A stretch of 43,576 nt of DNA, taken from the NCBI GenBank assembly GCA_026388345.1, contig JAPLJY010000109.1:1-43576 (forward strand), written 5' to 3'. The notes under the pieces were generated by a model, which was given only the letters and a program-made list of their open reading frames with translations, made no database searches and was not told the origin of the DNA. Shown piece by piece: positions 19,382-26,862 of this stretch; the stretch's first letter is position 1; each line of letters starts with the position of its first letter. The position numbers were made by a program, and so were the translations under genes. The DNA comes from Deltaproteobacteria bacterium (GTDB taxonomy: Bacteria > Desulfobacterota > Syntrophia > Syntrophales > UBA5619).

Positions 19382-20095
19382 CTACAGCTCTTCCTTCCTG
19401 CTCTTTCGCTTTGCATATACCTTTCGGAAGCGCACCGAGGCGTCTTGGATATGCATCCGAATCAGTTTCTCATACGCCACCCGATCTCCGGCGCGATAGA
19501 TGTCGAAAAGCTGTTTGTGGCGGTCGTAGGCGCTGGAAGCCGGACCATACTGCCATGCAACATTCAGATTCCAACACCACTTGATCGGCTTGAGGGCATT
19601 TTCGAACATCCGGATCAACGGTTTGTTGGGGCAGGGTGCGATCATCATGGAATGGAAGTCGTAGTTCAGCTTAAGATAGGCAAGCAAATCGCTTTTCCCA
19701 CCGGAAAATGTCTTCATCTGATTCAGGACATCTTCAATCTTCCGCAAGTCTTCTTCCCGAGCCGCGAGACAGGCTAGACCGCCGGCATAGCTCTCGATCA
19801 TTTCCCGGACCACGTAGCTGTCGATCACCTCCTGCTCGGTAAAACTGACCACAACCCTTCCCTTGTTGCCCTTGCGGATGACGAGGCCGGCATTTTCCAG
19901 TTGCATCAGGGCCTCGCGGACGGGTGAGCGGCTGACGCCCAAGGCTCGGGCAATGTTATCCTCAACGAGCTTGGTCTCGGGGGAGAGTGTCATGCCGATG
20001 ATGTTTTCTTCGAGGATGGTGTAAATCTTGTTGACCAGCAGATCGGTTGTCAGGGGGGGGATTTCGGCCATTTTGTCGAGAAAATTTTTATCCAT
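19382..20095 (-). CDS. GntR-family regulator, FCD (FadR) type
   Basis: A 237-aa transcription factor. An N-terminal winged helix (residues ~20-80: LVEDNIARALGVSRSPVREALMQLENAGL, then VIRKGNKGRVVV) is followed by an all-helical FCD ligand domain with the metal-ligand pattern D/H (YDFHSMM, HKQLFDIYRAGD, IRMHIQDA). An ATG at 20113 has no ribosome site; the ATG at 20095 has AGGAAGAG just upstream and is chosen. It heads the Tct cassette in the same direction, so it most likely senses the transported carboxylate or a product. A 20-bp near-palindrome lies over its own promoter, which fits autoregulation. Confidence 0.92.
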   Translation of the reverse strand: MDKNFLDKMAEIPPLTTDLLVNKIYTILEENIIGMTLSPETKLVEDNIARALGVSRSPVREALMQLENAGLVIRKGNKGRVVVSFTEQEVIDSYVVREMIESYAGGLACLAAREEDLRKIEDVLNQMKTFSGGKSDLLAYLKLNYDFHSMMIAPCPNKPLIRMFENALKPIKWCWNLNVAWQYGPASSAYDRHKQLFDIYRAGDRVAYEKLIRMHIQDASVRFRKVYAKRKSRKEEL

Positions 20096-20141
20096 GGCTC
20101 TTCCTGCAGTCATTCAGATGAATACTCGGATGCCGTCTTCC

Positions 20142-20185
20142 GTGTACCGTCGACGGAACACTAACAGGTCATCCGTCAATGTCAA
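20142..20185 (-). promoter_or_regulatory. Promoter and 20-bp palindromic operator of the GntR gene
   Basis: On the minus strand TTGACA (20185-20180), 16 nt, then TAGTGT (20163-20158). Overlapping the -10 is GTGTACCGTCGACGGAACAC (20142-20161), symmetric except for one pair, with a perfect 10-bp core CCGTCGACGG. Position and symmetry fit a GntR-dimer operator; the protein-site match is inferred. Confidence 0.5.
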
Positions 20186-20407
20186 GCAATTTTTTCGCAG
20201 GCGCCTTCATCCAACAAGGAACAAGCAAGCTCATCAATATTGATGAGCCCGTAAAAATTCCTATGAACCGTCATTCCGGCGAATGTGGCCAGGCGTTTGT
20301 TTTGGGATCAACGCAGCGATTCGGCGGTTCGCCTCATGATCATCCGTTTGGGTTGCAAAGTTTTCCGTTTTGCATATAATCATAGGGAACGGAACCCGGC
20401 GGATCTT

Positions 20408-20560
20408 AGCAGGCTGTTGAAAAACGCCCGTCTGCTGCGTTTCCCTTACCCCTCGCCGTTCAACGTACCGGCAAGTACGCCTCACGGCTCAGGGTTTCGG
20501 GGGCCTTGCATCCAGACGTTTTTGAACAGCCTGGATCAGCGACTTTTTCAACAGGCTGTT
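20408..20560 (+). repeat. Dispersed palindromic repeat, copy 1
   Basis: About 153 bp beginning AGCAGGCTGTTGAAAAACG, with interior CTGCTGCGTTTCCCT, CGCCGTTCAACGTACCGG, GTACGCCTCACGGCT and TTTCGGGGGCCTTGCATC, then TTTTTGAACAGCCTG and GACTTTTTCAACAGGCTGTT. The ends are complementary to each other. A second copy lies in the opposite direction at 24680-24828. No reading frame; mobile or terminator-like element of unknown family. Confidence 0.75.
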
Positions 20561-20631
20561 GGACGGGATCGGACCGTTCCGGGGCAGGGCCGCGGGGTTG
20601 CGGCCGCAACGGATGAAAACGGGGGTGGAAG

Positions 20632-22206
20632 ATGAAGGTCAGCAGCGTCGGTGAGATGAGGGCGATGGACCGTCAGGCCATCGAGAAGTTCGGGATCCCC
20701 GAGGAGATCCTCATGGAAAACGCCGGGCGGGCGGCCTTCGAGATCCTCTCCCGGGAGTGGGGGATCGCGGGAAGGCGGTACGTCCTGTTCTGCGGGGCCG
20801 GAAACAACGGCGGCGACGGTCTCGTCGTAGCGCGCCACATCCTCGCTGGCGGCGGGACCCCCCGGGTCTTCCTCGTCGGGGAGCCCGAGCGCTTCCGCGG
20901 GGCGGCAAAGACCAACTGGGGGATCATCGGGAAGCTTCCCATCGAAGTGAAGCGTGTCCAGAAGATCGCGGCGGTCCGGTCGGCGGTCCTCCACTCGGAC
21001 GGGATCGTCGACGCCCTCTTCGGGACGGGCCTCGACCGCGGAGTGGACGGCGTCTGCCGGGAGGTGATCGATCTGATCAATGCAAGCGGCAGGCCGGTCC
21101 TCAGCCTGGATATTCCCTCCGGAGTCCGCGGCGATACGGGGGAGATTCTGGGGACGGCGGTCCGGGCGGACCATACCGTCGCCTTCGGCCTCCCCAAGAT
21201 CGGAAACCTCCTCTATCCCGGCTGCGGCCTCTGCGGCCGGCTTCATGTCACGCACATCTCCTTTCCCCCATCCCTGTACGACGATGACGCAATCCCGGTC
21301 GAGACGAACGGCTTCATCCCGCTTCCGCTGCGGGAACCCACGGCCCACAAGGGTTCCGTGGGGGATGTCCTGTTCATCGCCGGCGCCGCCGGCTATTTCG
21401 GCGCCCCCTACTTTTCCGCCATGTCGTTTCTAAAGGCAGGCGGGGGGTATGCGCGCCTTGCCGCCCCCTGGTCGATGACCCCCTTCCTCGCGACGCGCGG
21501 GAGCGAGATCGTCTTTCTCCCCCAAGCCGAAACCACGGAGGGCAGCCTCTCCCTGAAGAATAGAGACGCCCTCCTGGCGCTTGCCGGACGTGCGGACATG
21601 GTCGTTATCGGCCCCGGTCTTTCCCTCGCCGAGGAGACGCAGGCGCTGATCCGGGACCTGGCCGCCGGGATCGATAAGCCGCTTCTCGTGGACGGCGACG
21701 GAATCACCGCGCTGGCCGGCCGACCGGAGATCCTCCGCGGCCGCCGAATGCCGACGATCCTGACCCCCCATCCGGGGGAGATGTCGCGCCTCACCGGGAG
21801 GCCCGTTCCCGAGATCGAGCGGAGGCGGATACCGATTCTCCGGGAGACCTGCGCGGATCTGAAGGCGTGGATCGTCCTCAAGGGTCCCCACTCCCTGATC
21901 GGGACGCCGGAGGGGCGGGTCTTCATCAACCTGAGCGGGAATCCGGGAATGGCCACGGCGGGAGCGGGTGATGTCCTCACGGGGACGATCGCCGCCATGA
22001 GCGGCCTGGGGCTGCCCCTGGAGGAGTCGGTCCGGAAGGGGGTCTTCATGCATGGACTCGCCGGGGACCTGGCCGCCGCGGACAAGGGGGAGGACGGGAT
22101 CACCGCCCAGGATATCCTCAACTACCTCCCCTACGCGCTGAAGCAGGACCGGGAAGGCCTCGATGAGACTTTGGCGGAGCGCTACGAAGGGCCGGCGATG
22201 GTCTGA
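20632..22206 (+). CDS. nnr: Bifunctional NAD(P)H-hydrate epimerase/dehydratase
   Basis: Repairs damaged NAD(P)HX. At 524 aa it has both parts: an N-terminal YjeF epimerase Rossmann domain (MRAMDRQAIEKFGIPEEILM, FCGAGNNGGDGLVVARH, DALFGTGLDRGVDG, LSLDIPSGVRGDTG) to about residue 215, and a C-terminal ribokinase-like dehydratase domain (HKGSVGDVLFIAGAAGYFGA, KAGGGYARLA, LTPHPGEMSRLTG, NPGMATAGAGDVLTG with the catalytic Asp). The ATG at 20632 has GGGGGTGGAAG upstream. The nearest plus-strand promoter would lie in the repeat copy that ends 72 nt before it. Intact, very GC-rich. Confidence 0.96.
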   Translation: MKVSSVGEMRAMDRQAIEKFGIPEEILMENAGRAAFEILSREWGIAGRRYVLFCGAGNNGGDGLVVARHILAGGGTPRVFLVGEPERFRGAAKTNWGIIGKLPIEVKRVQKIAAVRSAVLHSDGIVDALFGTGLDRGVDGVCREVIDLINASGRPVLSLDIPSGVRGDTGEILGTAVRADHTVAFGLPKIGNLLYPGCGLCGRLHVTHISFPPSLYDDDAIPVETNGFIPLPLREPTAHKGSVGDVLFIAGAAGYFGAPYFSAMSFLKAGGGYARLAAPWSMTPFLATRGSEIVFLPQAETTEGSLSLKNRDALLALAGRADMVVIGPGLSLAEETQALIRDLAAGIDKPLLVDGDGITALAGRPEILRGRRMPTILTPHPGEMSRLTGRPVPEIERRRIPILRETCADLKAWIVLKGPHSLIGTPEGRVFINLSGNPGMATAGAGDVLTGTIAAMSGLGLPLEESVRKGVFMHGLAGDLAAADKGEDGITAQDILNYLPYALKQDREGLDETLAERYEGPAMV

Positions 22207-22231
22207 CCCCGGGGGCGTGCGGAAGACAAGC

Positions 22232-23371
22232 TCAGGGTGACGCGGGGGTTGCTGGGGCCCGCGCCGGCTGCGCAGGTTCACGAATGCACCGGACGAGCAC
22301 GGTGACCGCGGTGCCACGGGTGGCGATTTCGGTATTCTCCAGTTTGGAGGAAGCGGACGAAGCCGTGAAATCGACATGCTGGGCTTCAAGGAACGATCGC
22401 ACGACGTCGCCGCGGATTGCGAAATTGATGTTCTGCGGCAAATCGCCGGTGCTTTTCGCCAGCTTGAGGGCGTCGAGCTTGGAGACCACGATGCCGATGA
22501 GATTGCCTGCCGCGTCGAGCACCGGCCCTCCGCTGTTTCCCCGCTGAATGGGGACATCGATTTGCATCTGCGCGGGATTGCCCTTCACCCCGACCGTCGA
22601 GTTCACGTGGCCGAAACTGACATTGGGTTGTGCGCTGAGCACGTTGACCAGCGGGTACCCGATTACCGCCACCTGCTCGCCCAATCTGGGAGCCGCATCC
22701 TGCCGCACCGGCGCCGCCAGCGGAAAGGATTCTTCCACCGCGAGGAGCGCGAGGTCCCGGGCCGCGTCCGCAGCCCGCAGTGTGACCTTCACGGTTCGGG
22801 TGGAATCGAGAACGATCTGAAGGGAGTCGCATTGCCGGACCACATGTTCGTTGGTCAAGATGAGCCCGTTCGGGGTGATCACGATGCCCGACGCGGTCGA
22901 AACGGACCGCACGGCCGGTTTCGCCGGCGCGGCTTTCTTCAGGACCGCTGCCCCTCCGCTGTCGGTCTGCCCCGCGAGCCGGTCGCAAGCCTGCGTCATG
23001 GCCGCAGCGACGTCGGAATCCCTTTCCGGCGCGGAAAATTTCGACTTCCAGTCTCTCTGAAAATCGATGTGCGTCAGTTTCCCGCCTTCGCCAAAGTATA
23101 CCATCTCCAACGAGACCTTCCCCTCATTGCAGAGCACGAAATACTGAGCGCGCATGGTGGAATAGGTCTTGCCCGATGCAAGCGTCTGCGGGCTCACATA
23201 CGCACGGTTCAGGAGGAAGACGCCGTACAGCCCGACCGAGTCGAGGTCGACCTGTGATTGGTAGGCTGCCGTTGACGGCAGGGGTTTCCAATCGGCGCCC
23301 CATACAGCGGGTGTCAGGGCCATCAAGGCCAAAAACCACAAATGGCGCATATTCCGTCCCGATCTTTGCAT
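22232..23371 (-). CDS. Secreted trypsin-like (S1C/HtrA-type) serine protease
   Basis: An exported protease, ~379 aa. Signal peptide RHLWFLALMALTPAVWGA. Residues ~25-140 are an extra domain (LDSVGLYGVFLLNRAYVSP, MRAQYFVLCNEGKVSLEMVY) that resembles the surface-adhesin E fold seen in secreted proteins; that part is tentative. Then the trypsin domain: TASGIVITPNGLILTNEHVV (His), AADAARDLALLAVEE (Asp) and QRGNSGGPVLDAAGNLIGIV (Ser). There is no PDZ domain after it, unlike DegP. The open frame runs on upstream to 23620, but that part has no family look; GGAG about 8 nt before the ATG at 23371 supports this start. An ATG at 23350 is the alternative. Confidence 0.85.
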   Translation of the reverse strand: MQRSGRNMRHLWFLALMALTPAVWGADWKPLPSTAAYQSQVDLDSVGLYGVFLLNRAYVSPQTLASGKTYSTMRAQYFVLCNEGKVSLEMVYFGEGGKLTHIDFQRDWKSKFSAPERDSDVAAAMTQACDRLAGQTDSGGAAVLKKAAPAKPAVRSVSTASGIVITPNGLILTNEHVVRQCDSLQIVLDSTRTVKVTLRAADAARDLALLAVEESFPLAAPVRQDAAPRLGEQVAVIGYPLVNVLSAQPNVSFGHVNSTVGVKGNPAQMQIDVPIQRGNSGGPVLDAAGNLIGIVVSKLDALKLAKSTGDLPQNINFAIRGDVVRSFLEAQHVDFTASSASSKLENTEIATRGTAVTVLVRCIREPAQPARAPATPASP

Positions 23372-23530
23372 GGTGTCAGTCTCCGTCCATCCTCTTCGGA
23401 TCCTCGTCTCTCGGCCTGGATTCCCGGTTCGGAAAATCCTCTTTGAGGTCGAAATTCTCCAATAATATGAAGGCAAACGCGCGATTGTGGTACACCGAGT
23501 ATATGGGGATGGCACCGGTGTGTCAAGGAT

Positions 23531-23560
23531 ATTCGGAGATATTCGGAGATATTCGGAGAT
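23531..23560. repeat. Three tandem 10-bp repeats, ATTCGGAGAT
   Basis: ATTCGGAGAT occurs three times in a row with no mismatch, preceded by GGAT and followed by TTTTCC. It is about 160 nt upstream of the protease start. One unit per helical turn would suit stacked protein binding, but slippage is equally possible. Confidence 0.7.
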
Positions 23561-23649
23561 TTTTCCGCATACACGGTTTGATGAGGGAGGGTTATTCCGG
23601 GGGCATAAAACGTAATGCAATGACCCGTGAGGTTTCTCAGACTGTTTTC

Positions 23650-24576
23650 CTATTTCCGGAGGCTGAGGAGTCCCTTCGCGATCTCGTCCCTCCCGATCAG
23701 GGTCTGTTTCCCCTGCGGGCCGATGATGACACAGGTGGGTGTCGAGTTGATCCGGTCCTCCTTCAGGTAGTTGCCGAAGATCTTGAAGACCGGCGCCGTA
23801 TCGAACGGCCGGATATCGAGACCCTTCGTCTTCAGGAAGGCCTCCAGCGCCTCCTTCCCCCTGATCCTCTTCCCCGCCGCATCAAAGAGCGCGCCCCGGG
23901 CGGCCACGGCCTGCCGGAAATCCCCCTTTGCATTCAACGCCGAGAGGAAATAACCGGCATAGAGCACCGTTTCGGGGTGAATCGGCGTGTCGATGAAGAT
24001 GACGCGGATGAGGTTCTTTCCCACGAGTTCCGTGATGTGGGAGATCACCTCTCCCTCTTCGTCGCGGCAGGGTTCGCAGAAGTAATCCGTGTAGAGACGG
24101 ACCTCGATGGCCCCCCTGCCGAAGGCAGGCATGACGGGCTCGGCGGCATAGGCGGGGGTTGCCGATCCGGAGAAAAAAAGAAGGAAGAAGAGGAGCCCGG
24201 CGGCGGCGGCGAGCGCGGCAAGCGCCTTCCGGTTCCGCTCGAAATTGACTGCGAGGGTCAGCAGGATCGTCGCCCCAAAAGCAAGGCAGTAGGGGCAATA
24301 GATACCGCTGCGGACCTGGTAGCCGATCAGGAAGATCTCCCCGCCCGCTCCGAAAGAGAGGAGCAGGAGGCAGAGGAGGGGCTTCCTGCCCCAGGCAAGG
24401 ACTAAAATGACAGCCATGTAGAAGATCCCGAGGTATTTGAGGTCGATCCCCAGGATATCGCCTTTCAGATAGCTGCACGCGCCCAGGCAGAACGCGTAGG
24501 CGACGGTGATGGCGATGCCGGCCAGGGCGAGGAGTATGGTCAGGACCCGTCGGTGCCGCGACAGAAGCTTCTTCAT
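23650..24576 (-). CDS. VKOR-like membrane protein fused to a DsbA-like thioredoxin domain
   Basis: Likely makes disulfides in the periplasm. The first ~165 residues are a helical bundle resembling bacterial vitamin K epoxide reductase: loop cysteines in FCLGACSYLKGDILGIDL and the quinone-side CxxC in IYCPYCLAFGATILL. From about residue 165 a periplasmic thioredoxin-fold domain carries TDYFCEPCRDEEGEV and, near the end, the cis-Pro-containing TPTCVIIGP. Such fusions re-oxidise the thioredoxin partner with quinone. A TTG start 39 nt upstream is possible, but ATG at 24576 is preferred though its AGGAGGG is about 12 nt away. Sits near a DsbC-like gene at 26.0 kb. Confidence 0.8.
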   Translation of the reverse strand: MKKLLSRHRRVLTILLALAGIAITVAYAFCLGACSYLKGDILGIDLKYLGIFYMAVILVLAWGRKPLLCLLLLSFGAGGEIFLIGYQVRSGIYCPYCLAFGATILLTLAVNFERNRKALAALAAAAGLLFFLLFFSGSATPAYAAEPVMPAFGRGAIEVRLYTDYFCEPCRDEEGEVISHITELVGKNLIRVIFIDTPIHPETVLYAGYFLSALNAKGDFRQAVAARGALFDAAGKRIRGKEALEAFLKTKGLDIRPFDTAPVFKIFGNYLKEDRINSTPTCVIIGPQGKQTLIGRDEIAKGLLSLRK

Positions 24577-24679
24577 GAAATTCAGGAACCCTCCTTCACC
24601 ATTGATAACCACCAATTCTTACCCTTTTCCACCCGGCGGGGTCAAGGATTTTCAGGTCCGTCCCCCTTTGTCCGGCCTT

Positions 24680-24828
24680 CAGCAGCATGTGAAAAAGTCT
24701 CTTTTGCAGACTGTTCAAAAATGCCCAGATGCAAGGCCCCCGAAATCCTTAAGCCGTGAGGTGTACTGACCGGTACGTTGAACGGCGAAGGATGAGGGAA
24801 ACGCAGCAGATGAGCGTTTCAGCCTGTC
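24680..24828 (-). repeat. Dispersed palindromic repeat, copy 2 (inverted)
   Basis: The reverse complement matches the 20408-20560 element block by block: CTGCTGCGTTTCCCT, CGCCGTTCAACGTACCGG, CACCTCACGGCTTAAGG, TTTCGGGGGCCTTGCATC, TTTTTGAACAG and GACTTTTTCA. More diverged than copy 1 at the ends. Its boundary overlaps the stop codon of the aminopeptidase gene (TGA at 24829-24827), so insertion at the very end of that gene, or supply of its stop, is possible. Confidence 0.75.
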
Positions 24829-26044
24829 AGTAACGGAAACATCCGTTCTCGTAGATCACGACCCTTTTGCCCGTCGATCCGTGCGCCGTAACCGTTTTCT
24901 TCTCCGTGTTCACCAGGTCCCAGTGGAGGGCCGAGTCGTTGAAGCCCAACCTCCGCTTGAGGGCGCCGTTCATCGCGGCGGGATCGCCGGCATAGGTGTC
25001 GGTGTAGGAGGCCCCGACGGCGATGTGGCAGTTTCCGTGCTCCCCGCCGAAGTTTTCGTCGAACAGGGTGTCGGCCATGAACCGGTCGATCCTCGAGAAG
25101 CGCCGGTCCGTCAGGGAAAACTCGCCGACCCGTTTTGCCCCCCGGTCCATCGCAAGCTGTCGGATCGTGAACTCCTCGCCGGTCTCGGCGCAGATCTTGA
25201 CGGCGTTTCCCCGGTCAAAGGTCAGTTGAACCCCCTCGACATAGTTGCCGCTCCGGTAGGAGGGGAGATTCGCGTAGTAGGTCCCCTCGGTGCCGCGCCA
25301 GTCCGGGGAGACGAACAGTTCGAAACTCGGGATGTTGTGGCCGGAGACCCCTGCCCATCGCCGCTGCTCCCCCGGTGTGATCCGGAGGTCGCAATGGGCG
25401 GACTCGACATGGAAGAAGGCCGCCTTCAGGCCGTCCAGCCATTTCTTGATGGCGGTCGCATTGCGTCTGATCTCCTCCCATTTGCCGGCCGGGTCTTTCC
25501 GATCCAGATAACAGGCCCGGATGATCTGCTCCCTGTAGATTTCCGGCGTCGTGCGGGCTCGCGCGGCGAGCTCCGCCGTCGGCAGCGTGCAGAGGGTCCA
25601 GCCGTAGGATCCCTCCTGCTCGCGCTTCTCGAGGATGTCGCGGAGCGGCTTGCGGGCGACCAGGACCTTGCCGATCCGGACCGGGTCGATGTCCTTGAGG
25701 TGGGTCAGGGAATCGGGCGCATGGAGGTAGATCCGCCCGTGGAGGTTCCCGCAGAACTCCTTCTCTCCCGGGGGCTGGAAAACGAGCTGGCGTCCGCCGG
25801 ATTTTCCGAAGAAGGAACGTTCCATGCCGACGGTGAGCCCCATCCGCTGAATGGGGTTCATCCCCGCGGCGAGGATCTTTCCGTAGAGGATTTCCGCGAG
25901 CCGCAGGGCGGCCGGGTCGTACTGGATGAGGATCACGTTCCCCTTCCGGAATCGCCCCCGCCGGGCCGTCTTGAGGCCCCAGAGCAGCACGCCGGCGAAC
26001 CGCTCCAGGTATCGTTCATTCAGCATATCGACTGCCTTCGTCAT
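24827..26044 (-). CDS. Aminopeptidase, M29 (thermophilic AmpS/PepS) family
   Basis: A 405-aa cytosolic metallo-aminopeptidase. The N-terminal half has the YLERFAGVLLWGLKTARRG opening; the C-terminal half has the metal-site motifs NYVEGVQLTFDRG, DRGAKRVGEFSL (Glu ligand), ENFGGEHGNCHIAVG (His ligands), YTDTYAGDP and SALHWDLVN (His and Asp). Family length is about 370-410 aa. The start overlaps the end of the upstream DsbC-like gene by 4 nt (26041-26044), so translation is coupled. Its stop lies in a dispersed repeat. All ligands expected for two metal ions seem present. Confidence 0.9.
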   Translation of the reverse strand: MTKAVDMLNERYLERFAGVLLWGLKTARRGRFRKGNVILIQYDPAALRLAEILYGKILAAGMNPIQRMGLTVGMERSFFGKSGGRQLVFQPPGEKEFCGNLHGRIYLHAPDSLTHLKDIDPVRIGKVLVARKPLRDILEKREQEGSYGWTLCTLPTAELAARARTTPEIYREQIIRACYLDRKDPAGKWEEIRRNATAIKKWLDGLKAAFFHVESAHCDLRITPGEQRRWAGVSGHNIPSFELFVSPDWRGTEGTYYANLPSYRSGNYVEGVQLTFDRGNAVKICAETGEEFTIRQLAMDRGAKRVGEFSLTDRRFSRIDRFMADTLFDENFGGEHGNCHIAVGASYTDTYAGDPAAMNGALKRRLGFNDSALHWDLVNTEKKTVTAHGSTGKRVVIYENGCFRY

Positions 26045-26748
26045 TTCTTACTGCCCAGAATACTTTCCATCCGCGGGATGTCCGCTCCAAAAACAACCTG
26101 TCCGTCGATCAGGAAGAGGGGCGTTCCCGTGACCCCGACGCGGTCGCCGATCTCCCGGTGGGTTTTAAGGAGGTCCTCCACGGCGTCGCTCCTGCAGGGC
26201 GTGAATTTCATATCGTCCAACTTTCCGGCCATCGCCTCTTCATAAGCCTTGCCGCGGTCTTCGGCGCAGAGGATCTGACGGACCTTTGCCGTGGCGTTCG
26301 GGTGGATCGCCAATGGGAAGAAGAAGACATGCCGGGTCACATCGTTTCTCCCCGAGAGGAAGGCGGATGCCCTTCGGCAGTACGTGCAGTCCGGATCCGT
26401 GATCTCGATGACCTGATGGGGGCCGGCGCCGATCCGGAGGGCCTTCTCGAGCGGAACCCCTTTCAAGCCCCGTTCCATGATCTCGAGGACGCGCTCTTCC
26501 GTCAGGTTCCTTCCCTCCCGGGTGATCATCGGTCCGTAGATGAGGTATTCGGGGCCCGGGGCGTAGTAGAGGACCCGATTCTCGGATACCACCTCGTAGA
26601 GACCGTTTACGCCGGAGGGGCGGATGCTGTCCGCACGGAGGGCGGGGAAGCTCTTCCGGAGGGACTCTTCCGGTGAGGCCGCCCGGACGGGGAGGGCGGT
26701 CAGGACGATGCACAATATGCCGCAAAGAATGGAGATGGGTTTTTTCAT
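26041..26748 (-). CDS. DsbC/DsbG-like thiol-disulfide isomerase
   Basis: Periplasmic thioredoxin-fold protein of 235 aa. Signal peptide KKPISILCGILCIVLTALPVRA. Residues ~25-100 resemble the DsbC dimerisation domain (SLRKSFPALRADSIRPSGVN, YEVVSENRVLYYAPGPEYLI), then EITDPDCTYCRRA with the CTYC active site and TGTPLFLIDGQ with the cis-Pro motif. AAGGATGAATC precedes the ATG. Overlaps the next gene (M29 peptidase) by 4 nt. Together with the VKOR-thioredoxin fusion 2 kb downstream it suggests an oxidising/isomerising disulfide set. Whether it isomerises or only reduces is not visible. Confidence 0.9.
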   Translation of the reverse strand: MKKPISILCGILCIVLTALPVRAASPEESLRKSFPALRADSIRPSGVNGLYEVVSENRVLYYAPGPEYLIYGPMITREGRNLTEERVLEIMERGLKGVPLEKALRIGAGPHQVIEITDPDCTYCRRASAFLSGRNDVTRHVFFFPLAIHPNATAKVRQILCAEDRGKAYEEAMAGKLDDMKFTPCRSDAVEDLLKTHREIGDRVGVTGTPLFLIDGQVVFGADIPRMESILGSKK

Positions 26749-26862
26749 GATTCATCCTTTCCAGATCATCGTTCTGCAATTTTGCAGTGGTGCCCGACAT
26801 GGCGGGATATCGGATCCGATCTGCCCAGGCTGCAGATCCCATGACGGTATTGCCGCCGTTGG

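Noticed and set aside
20408..20560. Insertion sequence
   Set aside because: No transposase frame; only a short palindromic repeat.
23531..23560. CRISPR array
   Set aside because: The 10-bp units are contiguous without spacers and only three in number.
23176..24405. 409-codon plus-strand frame opposite the VKOR fusion and protease
   Set aside because: Low-complexity charged sequence spanning two real minus-strand genes and their gap.
24881..26245. 454-codon plus-strand frame opposite the M29 peptidase
   Set aside because: Antisense of two conserved genes; no recognisable domain.
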